Positions 9,921 to 21,135 of a stretch of 64,000 nt of DNA are shown one piece after another. A model generated the notes under the pieces. It was not told the DNA's origin. It saw nothing but the letters and a program-made list of their open reading frames with translations, and searched no databases. Source of the DNA: Fistulifera solaris (taxonomy: Eukaryota; Bacillariophyta; Bacillariophyceae; Naviculales; Stauroneidaceae); the NCBI GenBank assembly GCA_030295235.1, contig AP026152.1:124001-188000 (forward strand), written 5' to 3'. Every line of letters starts with the position of its first letter. Position 1 is the stretch's first letter. The position numbers were made by a program, and so were the translations under genes.

Positions 9921-11832
9921 AATGAAGAGAAGTATTGAAGACCTGTCTCCGACGATTCGAGAAAACGCGATGCTGTTGTCTCTTGACGACGACGCTCATG
10001 GCAGTGTTGCTGCGTACGCGAGCCAGCGATCATCCGAGTATGAGACTTTCTTGTAAGCGCATTCGCGACATGATCGACTCGTTTCAATACCGAAAAGAAC
10101 GCAGCGTGCAAGGTTTTGCGGAAGTGAATGTCGATCTGCTCTCTGGTTTCGAGCAGTATCAGCTGTCAAAGAAATCGATGGGGAAGATCCTCCCAGTGAG
10201 GAAGATGATTACTTCGATGAAAATTACGATACATTTGGATACATTCATGAATACGGCGACCACTCATTTGAAAGAGATTGTTTTCGCGTGTTTGTAGACG
10301 GCCGTCCGCTGCACAAGCTTCGCAAAAGGGAAGAATTTAATTTGCATGTACGGCTTTTGCCACTCTGTGCCCCATTTTGGGATCTATGTGATTGCTACAA
10401 CCAAACCCTCTGCGATCTGGGAACTTCTTTATTTATCGATAAAGGCAAGCCCAAGGTCGCGTCGATCAAAAACGCAGTTGCTTGTAATGACGATTTCCCT
10501 TTACCAAGTCTGTTGTATATTCAAGACTTTGTCCTTCCTTTTGAACACCGATTTATTGGAGTCAACCGTTGGGCCGTTGCTCATCAAGGAAGTCCTGAAG
10601 CTCTTACTAGGAATGTACTCAATATCCATGTACGTCCCGTATAGAGAAACACAATTTACCAAAGAGGAAGCCGATGCTGAGAGAAACACACGCTTTCGTT
10701 TTGACGAAGAAAAGACGGATGAAGATATCTAAGCCGAAGAAGAGCGGCAAATTCGTTATGAAGCTTACAAGCACCAAGACATGCGACAGTTCTTTAGGGC
10801 TGGGTTTCAGCAAGTAAATGACCGATCAGTCGTAGAGAAGTCTGACTACAGCTATGTTTTCGCCTCTCCTGAAGACGCAAACGAGTCGATTTTAACGCTG
10901 GAAGAAACATTGAAAATACCTATCGCACGCAAAACGCCCACGCGACCGGAACCGAGGGGTTTAGCAAGGGAATTTTGGCTTCTCGTCAGAAAACAAATTT
11001 GCGAATGGGATGTCATGACCGAAGAGTTGAATAATCTACGCATACCTCCCCTCGAGAAGCCTTTGTTCAGCCCAAATGATTGAGGACTTTAACGGCAATG
11101 TGCAGCAATTAAGAGATCAAGAGGACGTGCTCAATACATCAATACAGGAGCGTGCACTGATGGCTCAAGACGTTAGCGCATTGGAGGAATCCAGAGAGAC
11201 TGTGCGCGATCTCGTCGTGACCTAGAAGAGAAGATCGACAAGTTGTGCAGTACATTGCAAACCGGATTTGCTGAAGCGGTAATTTGAAAGGAGGCAGAAA
11301 TGAAAACTTGGCAGGATGAAGCTCGAAACGAAGTAAAGACTATTATTGAGAAGGCGGAAAATATCCTGCAGCTGTTCTATGAATCGGATGTGATTCACGT
11401 TGCTGCAGCTGGGAAGAATTTGGATCAACTTTTGATGCTGCTTGATTTCGTGCCAGACTCCGACAAGCCAAAGGCTGTGAACGCACTTGATCGCTTAGGG
11501 CTAACACCTCTTATGGTATTGGCGAGCATCGCGCCTAGTGCTGGTTGACCAAATGTCGACAAACAATGGAGGCTCTAATCAAAATGGGCGCTGATACTGG
11601 TATCGTTCATGCTTCTAACGGTTTATCAGCTTTTGGACACTTTCGCGACAGTCACAAGCAAGAAGAAATGCCCGAATCATGTTTCGCTTACCAGAGCCAT
11701 CCGGCTGAAGTTAAAGCAGAAGTTTTATGAATTGAAGCGCTTCTACGCCCTGCCGATGGCCCAACCCCTGCCGACGGCTATATAGAAACAAAGAAAGAGT
11801 CAAATTCGGATGACGACGAATCTGATTATTGA
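9921..11832 (+). pseudogene. Ankyrin-repeat gene, broken (copy 1)
   Basis: Tandem paralogue of the gene at 12083. Order of parts: a short N-terminus (MKRSIEDLS), a leucine-rich stretch that could be an F-box-like helix (MAVLLRTRASDHP, RLSCKRIRDMIDSF), a middle domain (RVFVDGRPLHKL, CDCYNQTLCDLGTSLF, SLLYIQDFVLP), a charged linker, a helical segment and ankyrin repeats (SDVIHVAAAGKNLDQLL, DRLGLTPLMVLASIAPSAG, ALIKMGADTGIVHASNGLSA). It needs at least four frame changes and has several in-frame stops (for example ATC TAA at about 10727 where the sister has ATC CAA, and TTA TGA at 11725 where the sister has TCG CGG). The comparison of silent sites with copy 2 shows which frame was once coding. 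Function unknown. Confidence 0.65.
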
Positions 11833-12082
11833 AAAGAGTATTTTGACTTCGGTTTAAATTTGCTCTTATATTTTATACGGAGTAAACCCTTTTTTCACCG
11901 TAGCCGCTGACACGACAGGTTTTAGTCACGAGAAAAATTCAGTGCCGCAAAAGATCTCCTCCGCCGCCTTCAGCGTTCGCGAAAATCGCGTCGCAGGCAA
12001 CAAATATAAACGATTAAGCATTCCGAATTTTGATCAAAACAAAAAGAGTGTGTGTTAGATTTTATGTTATTACTTCAGCAAT

Positions 12083-13981
12083 ATGCAGCAAAGTAAGGAA
12101 GATCTGGCTCTTCGTCGGCGAACGGCACTACTTTGCTCTCCCTTGATGACGACGCTCATGGCAGTGTTGCTGCGGACTCGAGCCAGCGATCATCCGAGTT
12201 TGCGACTCTCTTGTAAGCGCATCCGTGATATTATCGACTCGTTTCAATTTCGGAAAGAGAGAAGTGTGCAAGGTTCCGCGGAAGTGAATGTCGAACTGTT
12301 ATCGCCCGTTTGAGCAGTATAAGAAAACATCATCGTTCAGGGAAGATCCTCCCTCGGAAGACGACGATTACTTCCGTGATCACTACGATGAACTGGGGTT
12401 TATTTATGAATACGAAGACTATTATTTTGAAACATTTTGCTTTCGAGTGTTTGTGGACGGTCGTCCGTTGCACAAGCTCAAGACCGACGACTTCCAGTTG
12501 CAAGTCCGGATCCTGCCGCTTCAGTCTCCCTTCTGGAGCGCGTGTGATTGCTACAGTCAAGAACTCTGCGATCTTGGAACATCCTTGTTTACGAATAGTG
12601 GTGAGCCAAAGGTAGAATCGCTCAAAGGTCTCATTGATCCTGACTTTGGGCCTTATTACTTGCTCTATATTCAAGAGTTTATGTTGCCGTATGAATATCG
12701 ATCTCTCGGAGTCCACCGTCGGGCCAAATCTCATCAAGAGCATGCTGTGGACTTTTGGTGGATGGTACTCAATTGCTCTCTACATCCCTTATAAAGATAC
12801 ACAGTTTACAATGGAAGAGGCTGACGCTAGGAGATATAGAGAAAAGTTCACTTTTCGGCGATGAAGATGAAAGAACCGATGAAGAAATCCAAGCGGAGGA
12901 AGAACAACAGAAACGGCATGAAGTTTTGAGAGAGCAAGATATGCGTCAATTTTTCAAAGCTGGATTTCATCAAGTCAATGACCGGTCTATTATCGAGACC
13001 TCGGAGTACAGCTACGTTTTTACAACCCCTAAAGATGCCGAGAAGCCGATTCTATCCGTGGAAGACGCATTGAACAAGCCTATTGCACGCAAGACACCCA
13101 CAAAGCCGGAAGCGACAGGTCTAGCACGGGAACTTCAGCTTTTCGTCAAAAAGAAAGCTATCGAATGGAATGGCATGGTGGAAGAGCTAAAACGATTACG
13201 GGACCCCTCTTGGGGGTTCTAGTATCGCCAGTGAGTTTGACGCTTTTCTGGCCAATTGCAGCAGCTACGAAATCAGGAAGACATGCTCACCAATGCTATG
13301 CACCAGCGTACACTGATGGGCATGGATAACCGTGAGCCGGAGGAAGAGACGTAGTTCGCTCGGCGCGAGTCGCGATAGAACAGAAAATTGATCAAATGCG
13401 CAATCTATTGCAAACAGGGTTCGCTGAAGCATCACAGCGCAAAGAGGTTGAGTTCGAGGCTTTAAAAGCAAGCACTCGCGGAGAAATAAAGTCAATTGTT
13501 GACAAGTCGGAGAGCTCCTTGCAGCTTTTTCTGGATTCTGATGTGATCCACTTTGCGGCAGCGGGGAATACTATGGATTTGCTGGAGATGCTGCTGGAGT
13601 TATTGCCCGCTTCAGAAAGGTCAAAGGCGTTGAACGGGTTCGATCGCTTAGGACTCCACGCCTCTCATGGTTGTAGCAAGCATAACTCCCAGCGCAGGTA
13701 TATCCACTGGTCGTCGTATTATGGAGACTTTAATCAACATGGGAGCAGACAAGAACATCGTTCATGCTTCTCAGGGTCTCTCCGCATTGGGACAATTCCG
13801 AAGTCACTACAAGGCCGCACAGTTACCTCGTATACTTTTTGGCTTGCAACAGCCGTCTTCCGAGGTCCAAGATGAAGTGTCGCGGATTGAAGCGCTTTTG
13901 AGGCCTGTCAATGGCCCCACTCCTGAGGACGATGCTCAGTTAAACAAAAAGTCCGAGGCAGATTCAGATGGCGATTTTTGA
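12083..13981 (+). pseudogene. Ankyrin-repeat gene, broken (copy 2)
   Basis: Better preserved sister of the gene at 9921. Parts: MQQSKEDLALRR, MAVLLRTRASDHPSLRLSC, KRIRDIIDSFQFRKERSVQG, then from about 12305 FEQYKKTSSFREDPP, FRVFVDGRPLHKL, CDCYSQELCDLGTSLF, LLYIQEFMLP, then in another frame NIDLSESTVGPNLIKS and YIPYKDTQFTMEEAD, then DMRQFFKAGFHQVNDRSI, a stop-containing linker, and ankyrin repeats (SDVIHFAAAGNTMDLLEML, ETLINMGADKNIVHASQGL) to a stop at 13981. At least five frame changes. The change near 12692 is at the same place as in copy 1 (near 10545), so it predates the duplication or is built into the gene. Others are private to this copy. Confidence 0.65.
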
Positions 13982-14500
13982 AACGACCGATAGCGAGTAC
14001 ATCGAAATGTCGTCCCCAATGGCTTACTGCTATCCTTGAAAAAGTGCTCTCAACGGCTCAAAAAATAGCCAAATAGCCCGAGAACGGTTCACAACAGCCA
14101 TCCCCAAAATTTGTTTCGTTGAAATGCATTGCTAAAAAAGCATAAAGCCACGCGGTAACTTTTGACATTGCTCTTGACGTCTGAGTATCCCGGAACAAAA
14201 GAACTTATCAGCAGGCAAGTATGCTCTCGCAAAAAAGACCGCCGTGTCCGCTTTAGAATGCATTTTCTCACAACTTAGATTTAGATCGCGAAGCCGGATC
14301 CGTGACTTGAGAACATGTCCCCTACCACTTCAATCTACACAGGAAAATTTCGACGTCCAATCATAATTCATGAAATTGAATACGGGTCTTCACTTTTTTT
14401 ATAAAAAAATATCTAGCCAGGACCGTTCCTTCAAGTCATGTTCGAAATCCTCGAGCTGCTCTTCTGTTGACACAATTTTTCATCAAATTCACACCCCAAC
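13982..14500. other. Intergenic
   Basis: No gene recognised. TATAAAAAAAT at 14399-14409 lies about 100 bp upstream of the next start and may be a TATA-like element. Confidence 0.35.
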
Positions 14501-15642
14501 ATGAGGTGGATAAAACCGAAGCCCGAGATCGTCTCGCTGGATGTGGGAGGTGTGGAGTATAAAGTATCGATCGATACGCTGAAGCGCTCCAACTGTTACT
14601 GCTTGCTCAATCTAGTTCGAACATATCGGAGTGATGTTGATGGGCCTATCCACATTGACCGCAATGGTCGTTTGTTTGGTTATGTTCTCGATTATCTGCG
14701 GACCGGTAAGCTGCTATTGCCTTCTAATGTTAGTGAAAAAGATGTCGAGGAAGAGCTTGACTACTGTTACTTTGGCAATGGCAATGATGATAGCCCTAAG
14801 AGCCCCATATATTGGTACGGCGAAGAAGCTATCGAGATGTACTCCTCTTATGAAGAAAAACCAAAATATGGATTGGAATATCTCAAAGAGCTTGAAGAGA
14901 GAGTCCTTGTATTGGAACACAGCCTGGCACAATGGAAGGAAAGGGTGCGGTCGGTGGAAGCTACCATGCGTCATGACTTCTCGTCGGAAAAGCCAAAAAC
15001 CACTGTCCGGTTGGATGTCGGGGGTGTCTTGTATAAGGCCTCTTATCATACAGTGATGCACTCGCGAAGTCTCCTTGTTAGCCAGCTTGGTATCAGAACA
15101 CTTGAAAGGAGAAGATTCAGACAAACCAATCTTCATTGACCGCAACGGCCGTTTGTTCGAGTATGTCCTTCATTACTTGGAAACGAGTGATTTGAATGTA
15201 CCTTCTTGGGTTAGCCGCAAAGCCGTTCAAGAAGAGCTCAAGTTCTATGACATTGATAAGGATATGATGATGACCACGGAAAAGTGATGATCACGGGAAC
15301 ATGTGGATTGAAGTATCTCAGAGAGCTCAACAATAATGTTGGTAAACTGGAAAAGAATTTGGACTTGTGGAAGATGAAAGCTCGAGCTGTTGAAGCTGCA
15401 ATCTCACGTCGATCTTGAGTCTTCCCGGGTGGACCTACCGGCGTATCCGAATCACTGATGCCTATCTGCCCTCGGATATGGAAACACTTCGATCTTGTTT
15501 ACAACTGAACGGGTTGGTGGTCACTTTTCCCTGTTATGCGACGCGTTACCGTCGGCCGACGAAGATGGTTGACGAGTCCGATTGGCAATTAAAACCTCAG
15601 CGTTCGTGCCGAATGAGACTGAAACTGTCAAGGATAAATTGA
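14501..15642 (+). pseudogene. Double-BTB protein with C-terminal module, about four frameshifts
   Basis: ATG 14501 opens IVSLDVGGVEYKVSIDTLKR; BTB 1 includes HIDRNGRLFGYVLDYLRTG. A linker with a coiled coil (YGLEYLKELEERVLVLEHSL) leads to BTB 2 (TVRLDVGGVLYKASYHTV). After a slip near 15068-15072 it continues LLASLVSEHLKGEDSDKP and FIDRNGRLFEYVLHYLE. Further slips near 15282 and 15400-15440 are needed to reach the linker's sister sequence (CGLKYLRELNNNVGKLEKN) and the C-terminal module (RRIRITDAYLPSDMETLRSC, LQLNGLVVTF). Both BTB domains have matching linkers, so the gene arose by internal duplication of BTB plus linker. Several slips are in short homopolymers and may be consensus errors, but four in one gene is many. 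Confidence 0.6.
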
Positions 15643-16014
15643 TGTTAATCTTATAACTAGCTCATTTGATTACCTGGTAGTTTGTAGTCCATGAACTTGA
15701 TTTTGTCAGTTTTCGTAGATCTTATAGCTCCTTCATAGAACCACTCGGCACTCGCAAAAAATCAGTCACGAAAACAGCCTTAACCCTATACGGGTGCGCC
15801 GACCTATAGCAACTCCGCCTTCAAAAAACTTCGCGACAGCATTTGCAATAAAAAACGAAAAGGAATTATCATTATTGTTCATTTGATAGCTCTTAAGGCA
15901 CGATGAGTACTTCTCATGACGAAATACTGCTAGAGGATCAAGGGGGCAGCCGCGAAAAGAGCAGCCAACGGCAACACAAAAGTAGATTACTCTTCTTCTC
16001 CTTTATCGGCTCGC
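15643..16014. other. Intergenic
   Basis: AT-rich. Contains TCAGTCACGA (15768-15777), a motif similar to others in the window. No gene recognised. Confidence 0.35.
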
Positions 16015-16681
16015 ATGGAATCAAAAGGCAGCGCAAGAAGCGAAATTATTCGACTGAACGTCGGAGGTACACATTATGAAGTATCTCTTGACACGCTGGA
16101 ACGTTGTAAGGGCTCCATGCTAGCGAAATTGGTGTCGGGGCAGTGGAAAGAAGGCAGTTCGGAAGAGCCCATCTTTATTGACCGCAACGGTTTATTGTTT
16201 CAGTATGTGCTCGAAAATTTACGCACCACCAAGTTCCATTTGCCTGATTCGGTGAGTCCAGGCGCTGTTCAAGAAGAACTCGAGTATTTTGGAATAGATG
16301 CCGATATGGGCCTTGAGTCCGGGAGATACAACAACCATTATTTCCTCGAAAAGGCAAAAGATATCATCGACAGCATGCAAGGGCAAGCGGCGTACCGAGC
16401 TGCCGAGGAAAGCTCTCGAGTGACGGAAAAAAATCATAGAAAAGCAAGAACTCGTGTTTTTTGTCATGATTGAATATTACAAGATAAATCCATCCCCTGG
16501 AGCTGAACTTCTGCTCAAAATACCTTTGAAGTATCGCCGAATTTGTGATTCCTCTTGGGTTAAAGAAGATTTGCGAAGACGAGGATTCGAAATCTTGGCG
16601 ATAGGCGAATCGTCTGAAACCATGCGGATCCGAAAGATAACGCAAGCAAACGAAGGTATGAAAAAACGACGAATTTCTTAA
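16015..16681 (+). CDS. BTB (T1/KCTD-type) protein, third C-terminal subtype
   Basis: ATG 16015 (MESKGSARSEIIRLNVGG). BTB at residues about 10-100: THYEVSLDTLERCKGSMLAK, FIDRNGLLFQYVLENLR, ELEYFGIDADM. The frame slips at an A7 run (16427-16433); with one A fewer it continues EKIIEKQELVFFVMIEYYKI, NPSPGAELLLKIPLKYRR to a stop at 16681. This C-terminus differs from the GL-V module of most paralogues and is matched by two scraps downstream (25005-25091 and 26090-26281), so it defines a separate subtype. The +1 homopolymer change is probably a consensus error. Confidence 0.65.
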
Positions 16682-17423
16682 GAATGTCTGATGTAATTTG
16701 GACGCGGCAATGAACGACTCGCTCTCTCCTGACAAGAAAACTGCTTTATTTTAAGTGAATTGACAATAAATACATCACATTGTTAGGTTTTCATAGTAAG
16801 TAGAGGATCATTTCCTTTGCCCATTTCGGTTGGGTGTCGACGAGAGACAAGTTAGGTAATCGAGGGACTTCACTCGCTACGGCACTCCAAACGATAGATT
16901 GCTAGCAATAACCATGAACGTTTACGAATCCTTTATTGCCGGAAAAACGACTGCTTTCACTGTGAAAATAGTCTTAAGATGTACAAAGACCGGCAATGTT
17001 TCGAAACGAACAGGAAAGTGCAAGTCGCCAAGCAATAGTAACGTCAAATGATTTGTAAAAGTCCTGTCGCTTCTCTACATTCTTCCAAACTTTGTAGCAA
17101 CCATGCAGAAATACTGCAAAGATGCAGTTATGAGTGAAATTCATGATTTTGCCTGAAAATGCTGTCCTTTGCAATAAGCGGCCTCTCTGTCATGACGTAC
17201 AGGAAGAAGGTAAGCTCTTCTTCATCATCGTGTTGCAACAACTAAATGAACGGAGCGCGGTATCCATTTCTATTCTGGAAATACCGAGTTGTTTCACGCC
17301 CGCTCTGCATAGCATACCTTGTTCGTATCCTCTCTTTTCCAAACGTGCTGCCCAGCAAAGGGCTACACTGAAACTCCCAGAGCTCGTGATCTGATCTGAA
17401 CCTCATCGCCGTCTACCTGCATC
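16682..17423. other. Intergenic
   Basis: Short frames only; none resembles a known protein. Probably the 3' flank of the BTB gene and of the small minus-strand gene that follows. Confidence 0.35.
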
Positions 17424-17610
17424 TCATCCCGAAGGCATTAAAGCTCTTCTTTTGATGATTCATGGTAAGCATCGTCCCAAGTCGCTTTCCATTTCGATAA
17501 CAAAGTTTGGTTGGAAATGATACGGAGTAATTCTTTTTTTGTTCAACGGTCCAAGGCCCAAGATACTTTTTCCAACGCAACCGGCACCCACTCGTACTTT
17601 CAGTACTCAT
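17424..17610 (-). CDS. Small hypothetical protein or exon
   Basis: From ATG 17610: MSTESTSGCRLRWKKYLGPW, then TVEQKK, where the frame slips at a T7 run (17534-17540 on the plus strand). With one base more it continues ELLRIISNQTLLSKWKATWD, DAYHESSKEELLMPSG and stops at 17424. About 61 residues. The helical, tryptophan-containing second half looks protein-like in one frame only. Family not recognised; it could be a remnant of a larger gene. Confidence 0.35.
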
Positions 17611-17758
17611 TTTATTATTGAGCGATCCGTGCTCTTCACATGAAATTCACAAAGCTACCAAAGTTCCCAACGGAACTTAAGGAAAGGAAAAAACACGTTG
17701 ACGACGATATCATAATAAACATTCATGTTTATGCACTTGATATCGTTATTCCAACAAA

Positions 17759-18460
17759 ATGCCTGTAATTTCGCAAGAGGATGCTTCTGTTAGCGATTAT
17801 CACCGATCCGGCAAAAGGGATGCGGAGGGTAATGCTAAAAAAGATTATGATGATTCTTCTGCTTCCTCAAATGGCAGGCCCGATCGACAACGAAGGCATA
17901 AGATTGTTCAGCTAAACGTGGGAGGGAAGCATTACGAAGTTTCAAGGGACACCCTTGAACGCTGCAAGGGTTCCATGCTGGCGAGCTTGATTTCCAGCAA
18001 CTGGAGAGAAGGAAACTCGGACGATAGCGAACCGATCTTCATTGACCGCAACGGTCGCCTTTTTGAGTACGTACTCGACTACTTACGAACCAACAAAGTA
18101 CACGTGCCGCTTTCGGTAAGCCGATCGGCCTTACAAGAGGAGCTAGAATACTTCGGTGTCGACGCAGACATGAGTCAAGTGATTGACATGTATAGCGTGC
18201 GTTATCTTCGGGTGATTGAAGAAAAACAACAATTCCACGAAGCGAGATCATTGCATTATCTGAGAGAAGCTAATGCAATAAAGGCATCCGTGCATCTTGA
18301 GAACAAAGCGGTCATCCATAGACTACCACCAAGGATTAGCATACCTGAAGAGTATCGGCCATTCGACTTGGAGACATTAGAAAAATGCTCGGAGCTACGC
18401 GGACTAAGAGTGTCCCTCCCTGCTGGCAACACGAATACTGTCGAAGTAGCTCTTAATTGA
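17759..18460 (+). CDS. BTB (T1/KCTD-type) protein with C-terminal module, intact
   Basis: 233 residues from ATG 17759, no intron. A disordered N-terminus of about 45 residues contains KRDAEGNAKK, similar to KRNADG in two sisters. BTB at residues about 48-140: KIVQLNVGGKHYEVSRDTLE, GSMLASLISSNWREGNSD, FIDRNGRLFEYVLDYLRTN, ELEYFGVDADM. A linker helix (YLRVIEEKQQFHEARSLHYL) is followed by the C-terminal module with the features ENKAVIHRLP, RISIPEEYRPFDLETLEKCS, ELRGLRVSLP. The subtype is the same as the gene at 26591. Adaptor function is inferred from the family; substrate unknown. Confidence 0.85.
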   Translation: MPVISQEDASVSDYHRSGKRDAEGNAKKDYDDSSASSNGRPDRQRRHKIVQLNVGGKHYEVSRDTLERCKGSMLASLISSNWREGNSDDSEPIFIDRNGRLFEYVLDYLRTNKVHVPLSVSRSALQEELEYFGVDADMSQVIDMYSVRYLRVIEEKQQFHEARSLHYLREANAIKASVHLENKAVIHRLPPRISIPEEYRPFDLETLEKCSELRGLRVSLPAGNTNTVEVALN

Positions 18461-18882
18461 TTATGTCGAGCTAAATCTGGCATTGGTTAACCTATGCGTC
18501 GACTGCTCGCTGGTATCTTATTTCAGACGTTTTATCTCTTACTTTCGTAAAGTTTTATGTGTATTTATTTCTCTCATCTTAGCGCAAAATAGCAAGTACA
18601 TACGATTAATCTATCGGTGGATTTCTTCGTCTTTTTCAAACAAGATATGAACCTCTTGGATGCGCAATCACTAATCACTTATTATTTGTGCTTTAACTTT
18701 AGCCTCCGGTCATAATCATAACTCGAAGCCCTATTTATTCCCGAACTCTACTTTTTATCCCATACATAGAGACACCTTTCATCTCGCATCGAGAAACACA
18801 CATTAGTCGGATCTCATTCTATTTTCTGTTGCCATTTAAACATCGATCTTGTTGTTGAACACTCTCATCAAATTCATCAGCA
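18461..18882. other. Intergenic
   Basis: Promoter region of the next BTB gene. ACACTCTCATCAAATTCATC just before ATG 18883 resembles TTTTTCATCAAATTCACA before ATG 14501, perhaps a shared 5' leader. Confidence 0.35.
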
Positions 18883-19587
18883 ATGAAAGTATCTCAATCA
18901 CCCACAACTGAACAAAACAGAGTCGCAAAGAGAAACGCAGATGGTAGCTTAAAGTTCGATGTTGAACCATCGACGACAGTTGGCTCTCCAGCTAAAACGA
19001 ATATCGATATCGTACGTTTGAATGTCGGAGGCATCCGCTATGAAGCATCCCGTGATACTTTGACAAGATACAAGGAATCCATGTTAGCAAAACTCGTATC
19101 CGGTACATGGAAAGAAGGCGACGGCGCAAACGAGATCTTTATTGATCGCGATGGCGAGCGTTTCAAATACATTTTGGACTATCTACGCAACGATCGTGTC
19201 CATTTGCCCGACATTCCTAGCCAGAAAGCTCTCGAAGCTGACTTTGATTACTTTGGTATTGATGCCGACATGAGTAAGATTTCCGTGATGGACGACTTTT
19301 CCGCCATCGAGGAACTCAACTTGCAAATCTTGGAGCATATAAAAGACATTAAGGAGAAAAAGATGAGGGTCGCTGCCATTCGAGAATCGTATCGCTTGGC
19401 TAACAAATTTTCTCGCTTCGCTGAAGGGGGGTCACGCCAGGCTTCTTATCGAGGAAGATATTAACAAGAAGATACTCAGTAGTTGTTTGCTAGCACGCGG
19501 ACTGCACGTTATTCGTTTCGATATGAAAAGGAGTCGGGCACACATGTGCTTTTATGCATTCCCAGCATGAAGAGTACGTGGGTGTAG
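18883..19587 (+). CDS. BTB (T1/KCTD-type) protein with C-terminal module, two homopolymer slips
   Basis: ATG 18883; N-terminus contains RVAKRNADGSLKFD. BTB at residues about 45-135: IVRLNVGGIRYEASRDTLTR, ESMLAKLVSGTWKEGDGANE, FIDRDGERFKYILDYLRND, DFDYFGIDADM, then DDFSAIEELN and a coiled-coil helix to RVAAIRESYRLANKFSRFAE. A G6 run (19426-19431) carries one G too many; beyond it comes HARLLIEEDINKKILSSCLL, ARGLHVIRFDM. An A4 run (19526-19529) has one A too few; beyond it KESGTHVLLCIPSMKSTWV ends at 19587, matching KDK/VSMKDKI ends of sisters. Both slips look like consensus errors, so I call this a gene rather than a pseudogene. Confidence 0.65.
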
Positions 19588-20117
19588 TCGATTTGACAGA
19601 GAAAGAAGGAAAAAAGCGGCTGCTTTTTGTCGCGAATTCAGATCCGGGACAAAGCGATGAGAATCGAACTTAACGTAGGCATAACTTCACAGCTTTCTGG
19701 ATTGCATGCTGTAACATTTCAACTTGTTAATTGAGATCGCACCGTATCATTCGACTGTCAAAGCTTGCACTACACCTTGTAGCTAGAACGTTTCACAGCC
19801 CTTGTACCTAAAACGTCCAAGTCCAACGGCGTCACTCGGCAAAATCAACCCTTAGCCATAAGCGGCCCGCAACAGCATGAGCAAAAGATACGTTTTTCCT
19901 TCCTTTTTCACGATAAAATCTTACGAGGTCGCAGAATTCGTGTGGCATTCTACGAAGATAGACGTAAAGGCTCATCGTCACACCAGAATTTAACGCCAAA
20001 TGCCGGCCGTCTACTCCCGCTGGTCAACAGCAACACGACACTCTTCGACGCAACAACTCTTTGCATTCGAGCGTCTTGACATTCACACATCTCATCTTTC
20101 ATCATTAGTCAAATAAA
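19588..20117. other. Intergenic
   Basis: A frame directly downstream (VGVVDLTEKEGKKRLLFVAN, ending NRT at about 19672) looks partly protein-like but has no start and no family. The rest is the promoter region of the gene at 20118. Confidence 0.3.
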
Positions 20118-20858
20118 ATGCCCAATACTCGACGCGAATTACTTCGTGCAAATAATCTGCGCCGATCGAAGCGAAATGCGGACGGTCAACCCAAGCAAGA
20201 TGATGCTTCGTCTCGCGCAAACACCATTTCACCGACAAATGATCAATTGCCGGCCACCGTTCGTTTAAATGTCGGGGGTACGCATTATCAGGTAGCGCGC
20301 GACACGTTGATGCGCTATGAAGGATCGATGCTGGCGACGCTGGTATCGGGCAACTGGCGCGAAGGGGACGGGCGAGAAGAGATCTTTGTGGACCGCGATG
20401 GAAAACTTTTCGGATTAGTCTTGACCTATCTCCGATGCTTTCGAGTCTACGTATCCGATTTCGCCGAACAAGCAGCTCTGAAAGCTGAACTGGATTACTT
20501 TGGAATCGATGTGGATCTGAGCAAAGTTATGGTGAAGGATGACTTTGCGACTATTCACGAACTTAGTAACGAAAACAAGAACTACGAGCGACTCATCGAA
20601 GCAAACAAGAAGAAAATTGCAGCCATTCAAGAGTCGTATCGCATTGCGGGGAGTTTTTCGAGATTGATCGAGAAGCATGATCGGCTTTACGTGCGTCACT
20701 GTCTTACCAACGGTATTGATCGAGAGTTGCTACGTAACTGCTTGCTATCTCGTGGATTGTATGTTGTTGCTTTCAGCCAAAGAGAGTCGGGCCAGGACGC
20801 AGCCGACATTTGTGTGGTAAGCATGAAAGATAAAATCCGCCCGGCTTCAGCAAATTAG
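20118..20858 (+). CDS. BTB (T1/KCTD-type) protein with C-terminal module, intact
   Basis: 246 residues from ATG 20118, no intron. N-terminal basic motif NLRRSKRNADGQPKQDD, conserved with the gene at 18883. BTB at residues about 53-145: TVRLNVGGTHYQVARDTLMR, GSMLATLVSGNWREGDGREE, FVDRDGKLFGLVLTYLRCF, ELDYFGIDVDL. Next a DDFATIHELSNENKNYERLI helix and IAAIQESYRIAGSFSRLIEK, then the C-terminal module IDRELLRNCLLSRGLYVVAF and a variable end. LVLTYLRCF departs from the usual YVLDYLRSD, so the last BTB helix may bind differently. The codon use is as in the sisters. Role as an oligomeric adaptor is inference. Confidence 0.85.
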   Translation: MPNTRRELLRANNLRRSKRNADGQPKQDDASSRANTISPTNDQLPATVRLNVGGTHYQVARDTLMRYEGSMLATLVSGNWREGDGREEIFVDRDGKLFGLVLTYLRCFRVYVSDFAEQAALKAELDYFGIDVDLSKVMVKDDFATIHELSNENKNYERLIEANKKKIAAIQESYRIAGSFSRLIEKHDRLYVRHCLTNGIDRELLRNCLLSRGLYVVAFSQRESGQDAADICVVSMKDKIRPASAN

Positions 20859-21135
20859 GTCCGGCAGTGTTGGTGCTTGAAAGTACAACTTGCTCGAAAT
20901 ATTCCGTGATCTGTAGCCTCGACACCTAAACTGCATGTAGAACCGTTTATTTCATTTGTACTCCTAGATAGCAATTCCCATCACATTTCACAACAGCAAA
21001 CAAGAAAAGGCGAAAGCTTAAATGTTCGATTTGCTTGAACGCGCGAGTTCTTTGTTCGCGAAATGAAGAAACCATGACGCTGCGGCAATGATCTTTAAAG
21101 AGCGAGGTCAAAAAAGCCGACAACTGTAAAAATAA
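20859..21135. other. Intergenic
   Basis: 3' flank of the BTB gene. TAA at 21133-21135 is the left copy of the target-site duplication of the transposon that follows. Confidence 0.4.
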
